From assembly GCA_013361975.1 (NCBI GenBank), contig JABFXB010000163.1:1-6635 (forward strand): 6,635 nucleotides of DNA, in the 5' to 3' direction. The notes under the pieces are model-generated. The model was given only the letters and a program-made list of their open reading frames with translations. It did not search any database and was not told the origin of the DNA. The position numbers were made by a program, and so were the translations under genes. Origin of the DNA: Dermatophilaceae bacterium. Its GTDB lineage: Bacteria > Actinomycetota > Actinomycetes > Actinomycetales > Dermatophilaceae. Below are positions 6,321 through 6,635 of the stretch, piece after piece. Within the stretch, counting starts at the first letter, position 1, and every line of letters begins with the position of its first letter.

Positions 6321-6342
6321 GGCATACCCAATCAGGTATGCC
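6321..6342. promoter_or_regulatory. Perfect 8-bp inverted repeat in the obg leader
   Basis: GGCATACC (6321-6328) and GGTATGCC (6335-6342) are perfect inverted copies around a 6-base spacer (CAATCA). The repeat lies 36 bases before the obg start, downstream of the rpmA hairpin, where an obg promoter would be expected. A dyad of this size fits a dimeric regulator site; it could also be a small RNA hairpin in the leader. No convincing -35/-10 pair is visible, so the promoter itself is not called. Confidence 0.4.
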
Positions 6343-6359
6343 GGGTGGCCGGGAACAGC

Positions 6360-6390
6360 GGAAGGGCGGGCCACGGGGGCCCGCCCTTCC
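6360..6390 (-). terminator. rpmA: GC-rich hairpin after rpmA, probable terminator without a U-tract
   Basis: A 13-bp perfect stem: GGAAGGGCGGGCC (6360-6372) pairs with GGCCCGCCCTTCC (6378-6390) around a 5-base loop. It starts 28 bases after the rpmA stop. On the minus strand the bases after the stem are GCTGTTCCC, so a proper T-run is missing, as is common in high-GC actinobacteria. It probably ends or attenuates rpmA transcription while allowing some read-through into obg. Confidence 0.7.
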
Positions 6391-6418
6391 GGTAAAAGCT
6401 CAGTCGGTGATCAGGTGA

Positions 6419-6635
6419 TCACTCAGCAGCAGCGGTCTCCGGCTGCTCGATGTTGACCGTCTTGCGGCCGCGCTTCGTGCCGAACTTCACGGCGCCGGCG
6501 ACGAGGGCGAACAGCGTGTCGTCGCCACCGCGACCGACGCCCTCACCCGGGTGGAAGTGCGTGCCGCGCTGACGGACGAGGATCTCGCCCGCGTTGACCT
6601 TCTGGCCACCGAAACGCTTGACGCCGAGGAACTGT
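6419..6635 (-). CDS. rpmA: 50S ribosomal protein L27, C-terminal part (cut by window edge)
   Basis: The last 71 residues of ribosomal protein L27, beginning QFLGVKRFGGQKVNAGEILV and running through RQRGTHFHPGEGVGRGGDDT and LFALVAGAVKFGTKRGRKTV to a tail ending in ETAAAE. These are hallmark L27 segments. L27 binds near the peptidyl-transferase centre of the 50S subunit. The start and the conserved N-terminus lie beyond the right edge; about 15 residues are missing compared with the usual length. The stop codon is at 6421-6419, within the palindrome GTGATCAC (6415-6422). The gene precedes obg in the same direction, and rplU (L21) would be expected upstream, outside the window. Confidence 0.97.
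   Translation of the reverse strand, partial: QFLGVKRFGGQKVNAGEILVRQRGTHFHPGEGVGRGGDDTLFALVAGAVKFGTKRGRKTVNIEQPETAAAE

Noticed and set aside
5275..6456. Plus-strand open frame of 393 codons opposite obg, extending across the intergenic region into rpmA
   Set aside because: It lies antisense to two universally conserved genes and shows no recognisable domain. It also runs through the rpmA hairpin.

Overview
This is a high-GC, densely coded window from an actinobacterial chromosome. Every supportable gene lies on the minus strand, so transcription runs from high to low coordinates. The GC-rich third codon positions, the actinobacterial-type Obg with a long C-terminal tail, the rpmA-obg order and the frequent GTG starts all point to Actinomycetota. 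A Micrococcales-like genome (for example the Intrasporangiaceae/Dermacoccaceae neighbourhood) is a guess from the look of the proteins, not a measurement.

Right part (about 4750-6635): the 3' end of rpmA (ribosomal protein L27) is cut by the window edge. A GC-rich hairpin follows, then a short leader with an 8-bp perfect inverted repeat, then the complete GTPase gene obg. This is conserved ribosome and growth-control housekeeping DNA.

Junction (4631-4752): a 122-bp gap holds a striking inverted repeat with 30-nt arms matching at 27 of 30 positions and a 9-nt loop. It separates the housekeeping block from the next transcription unit.

Left part (1-4630): one apparent operon. It encodes a soluble LytS/BtsS-type sensor histidine kinase, a LytTR response regulator, a small two-helix membrane protein with a long basic N-terminal arm, a sodium:solute symporter of the ActP/MctC type, and a DUF485 (YjcH-like) membrane protein. 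The kinase/regulator and regulator/small-protein junctions are both 4-nt GTGA overlaps. All five genes appear to start with GTG, four of them with GTGAGC. The DUF485 gene is followed 10 nt later by an ATG that could open another gene off the left edge, perhaps a second ActP-type symporter, since DUF485 genes commonly precede one.

The likely logic, inferred from E. coli BtsS/BtsR-BtsT and YpdA/YpdB-YhjX, is a carboxylate-responsive two-component system controlling its own uptake transporter. The substrate (acetate, pyruvate, propionate or another monocarboxylate) cannot be read from the sequence. The least described parts are the small membrane protein between regulator and transporter, the Cys-x4-Cys motif in the kinase sensor domain, and the large inverted repeat. 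I saw no tRNA or rRNA gene, CRISPR array, transposase or phage gene.
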